Assembly (NCBI GenBank): GCA_039105265.1
Contig: JAPFFF010000013.1
Coordinates: 3,410,001 to 3,474,000 of the forward strand
Direction: 5' to 3'
DNA: 64,000 nucleotides
Origin: Tritrichomonas musculus
Lineage: Eukaryota > Parabasalia > Tritrichomonadida > Tritrichomonadidae
This document shows positions 63,161-64,000 of the stretch, one piece after another. Within the stretch, counting starts at the first letter, position 1, and each line of letters starts with the position of its first letter. The notes under the pieces were generated by a model, which saw only the letters and a program-made list of their open reading frames with translations, made no database searches and had not been told where the DNA came from. The translations under genes and the position numbers were made by a program.

Positions 63161-63709
63161 TTAATTTGAAATGATATTTTGTACAACAAAATGATCATTG
63201 TTTTTCAAAGACAGTACATCCATTTCATCATATATGATGTTATTCTTATTATTTTCTTTATTTATATTAAAAATTTGTCCTTCGCTATTTTTTAATTGGA
63301 AATGGCCAACCATTGTGCCAATAACTTTTCTTTTGCTAATCCTTTCTTTTTTATATAAATAATTTTTATTCATCTGCTGAAAAGCTTCGTATACATTTAT
63401 CTTCTGAATTGCTGTGTGCTTTTCAAAACTAAGTAACTTGTAAAACTCTTCAGCTGGGAAAATAGTGGAAGCAATTAATTTATCAACTTTTCCTTGGCCA
63501 GTTTTTTGAAATGCAATAAGAATTCTTTTTGTTTGTTCAGTTAATTTGATTGAAAAAAATGCGACAGATGAATCTGTTCTGTTTACATCAAAAGTATAAG
63601 ATTTTTTAGCCATTTCTGGAATTACGGTAATACTAACGCGAATTGAATCTTTTGAATTAATGATACTTGATAAAAAATCAAATGAATACAAATTGATGTT
63701 TAAATTCAT
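63161..63709 (-). CDS. Orphan protein, possibly C2-like or beta-sandwich
   Basis: A 182-residue protein. The N-terminal 130 residues alternate beta strands (IRVSITVIPEMAKKSYTFDV, then VAFFSIKLTEQTKRILIAFQ), in a pattern that could fit a C2-like or other sandwich fold. KKERISKRKVIGTMVGHFQL is a basic segment at about 118-138. No catalytic motifs. The start at 63709 is supported by an initiator-like TCATTT 6-12 bases before it. Function unknown. Confidence 0.65.
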   Translation of the reverse strand: MNLNINLYSFDFLSSIINSKDSIRVSITVIPEMAKKSYTFDVNRTDSSVAFFSIKLTEQTKRILIAFQKTGQGKVDKLIASTIFPAEEFYKLLSFEKHTAIQKINVYEAFQQMNKNYLYKKERISKRKVIGTMVGHFQLKNSEGQIFNINKENNKNNIIYDEMDVLSLKNNDHFVVQNIISN

Positions 63710-63714
63710 GGTAA

Positions 63715-63720
63715 AAATGA
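63715..63720 (-). promoter_or_regulatory. Initiator-like element before the terminal orphan gene
   Basis: TCATTT on the minus strand, presumed +1 A about 9 bases before the ATG at 63709; it fits TCA(C/T)(A/T). Confidence 0.5.
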
Positions 63721-64000
63721 AGCATAAAAAAATATAAATTATTATCTATTCAATTTAAAAAATAATCATTCAAAAATTCATTGCATAAAATTACTTTGAT
63801 AATAATATATTTTGTAAATATTTCAAATTTTCTGCCATATAAAATATTTTTTTAAATGTTATATCTTAGTAAAAATAATTATTTCTTTATTAAATAATAA
63901 ACAAAATCAATTCTAAAAATGATCATCCAACTTAAATTTATCAAAATAATGATATAAGATATAAAATATAAAAATCAATTATCGAATTTAATTACATATT
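63721..64000. other. AT-rich spacer to the window end
   Basis: No gene or repeat recognised in the last 280 bases. Confidence 0.5.

Noticed and set aside
1-64000. tRNA genes
   Set aside because: No GGTTC(A/G)A(A/T)(C/T)CC T-loop with a matching acceptor stem was seen on either strand by eye; a tRNA scan would settle this.

Overview
The window is a protist nuclear contig, most likely from a parabasalid close to Tritrichomonas. The reasons are very AT-rich spacers, uninterrupted single-exon genes, and short leaders in which a TCA(C/T)(A/T) initiator-like motif lies about 10-30 bases before several ATGs. The gene families also fit: BspA-type leucine-rich repeats, TKL kinases fused to Sel1 repeats, BTB proteins with a glycine-rich tail, DUF3447-like/ankyrin proteins, R2R3-Myb. 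Transposon families known from trichomonads (hAT, Merlin-like, MULE-like, Harbinger/IS5-like) are present too. No tRNA, rRNA, CRISPR array or retroelement was recognised.

Layout. 1-6.3 kb: a truncated tandem calponin-homology/coiled-coil gene, a broken BspA-like gene, and a large two-Smr-domain protein with a charged repeat region. 6.5-19.5 kb is a transposon nest. An intact hAT element (7272-11876, perfect 8-bp target duplication) sits in a TTAA-flanked element (6531-12397). After a small ChW-repeat gene of probable bacterial origin there is a 6-kb element with about 537-bp near-identical inverted ends (13438-19475). That element hosts a second TTAA element with related termini, an internal 586-bp-arm foldback, and two smaller MITEs. 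20-25.5 kb: an NlpC/P60-like gene, two abutting MITEs, an acyltransferase gene, a ubiquitin-like-fold gene and another MITE. 26.6-36 kb: a divergent kinase, a C2-domain protein, a kinase-Sel1 protein whose catalytic Asp is Asn, and an LCAT-family lipase. 36-40 kb is gene-poor and holds a MITE and a four-copy array of small hairpins with compensatory stem changes. 40-45 kb: a divergent BTB pair (BTB-coiled coil-glycine-rich; BTB-like plus microbial-type PARG) sharing an upstream region with an inverted repeat; the second gene ends in a 570-bp hairpin element. 45-55 kb: a chimeric beta-helix/double-kinase pseudogene, a 1375-residue orphan, a Myb factor and a kinase with a large Asn-rich insert. 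55.8-59.5 kb is a graveyard of three decayed DNA transposases and a host gene relic. 59.7-63.7 kb: an ankyrin protein and an orphan gene.

There is no operon structure. Each gene seems to be transcribed alone, and the recognisable functions are signalling (kinases, C2, BTB, ankyrin), transcription (Myb), membrane lipid turnover (acyltransferase, LCAT-like), the cytoskeleton (CH domains) and ADP-ribose metabolism (PARG). The most notable items are the BTB-PARG fusion, the covarying hairpin array, the ChW-repeat gene, and the two TTAA elements sharing GGGTRTAGT termini.
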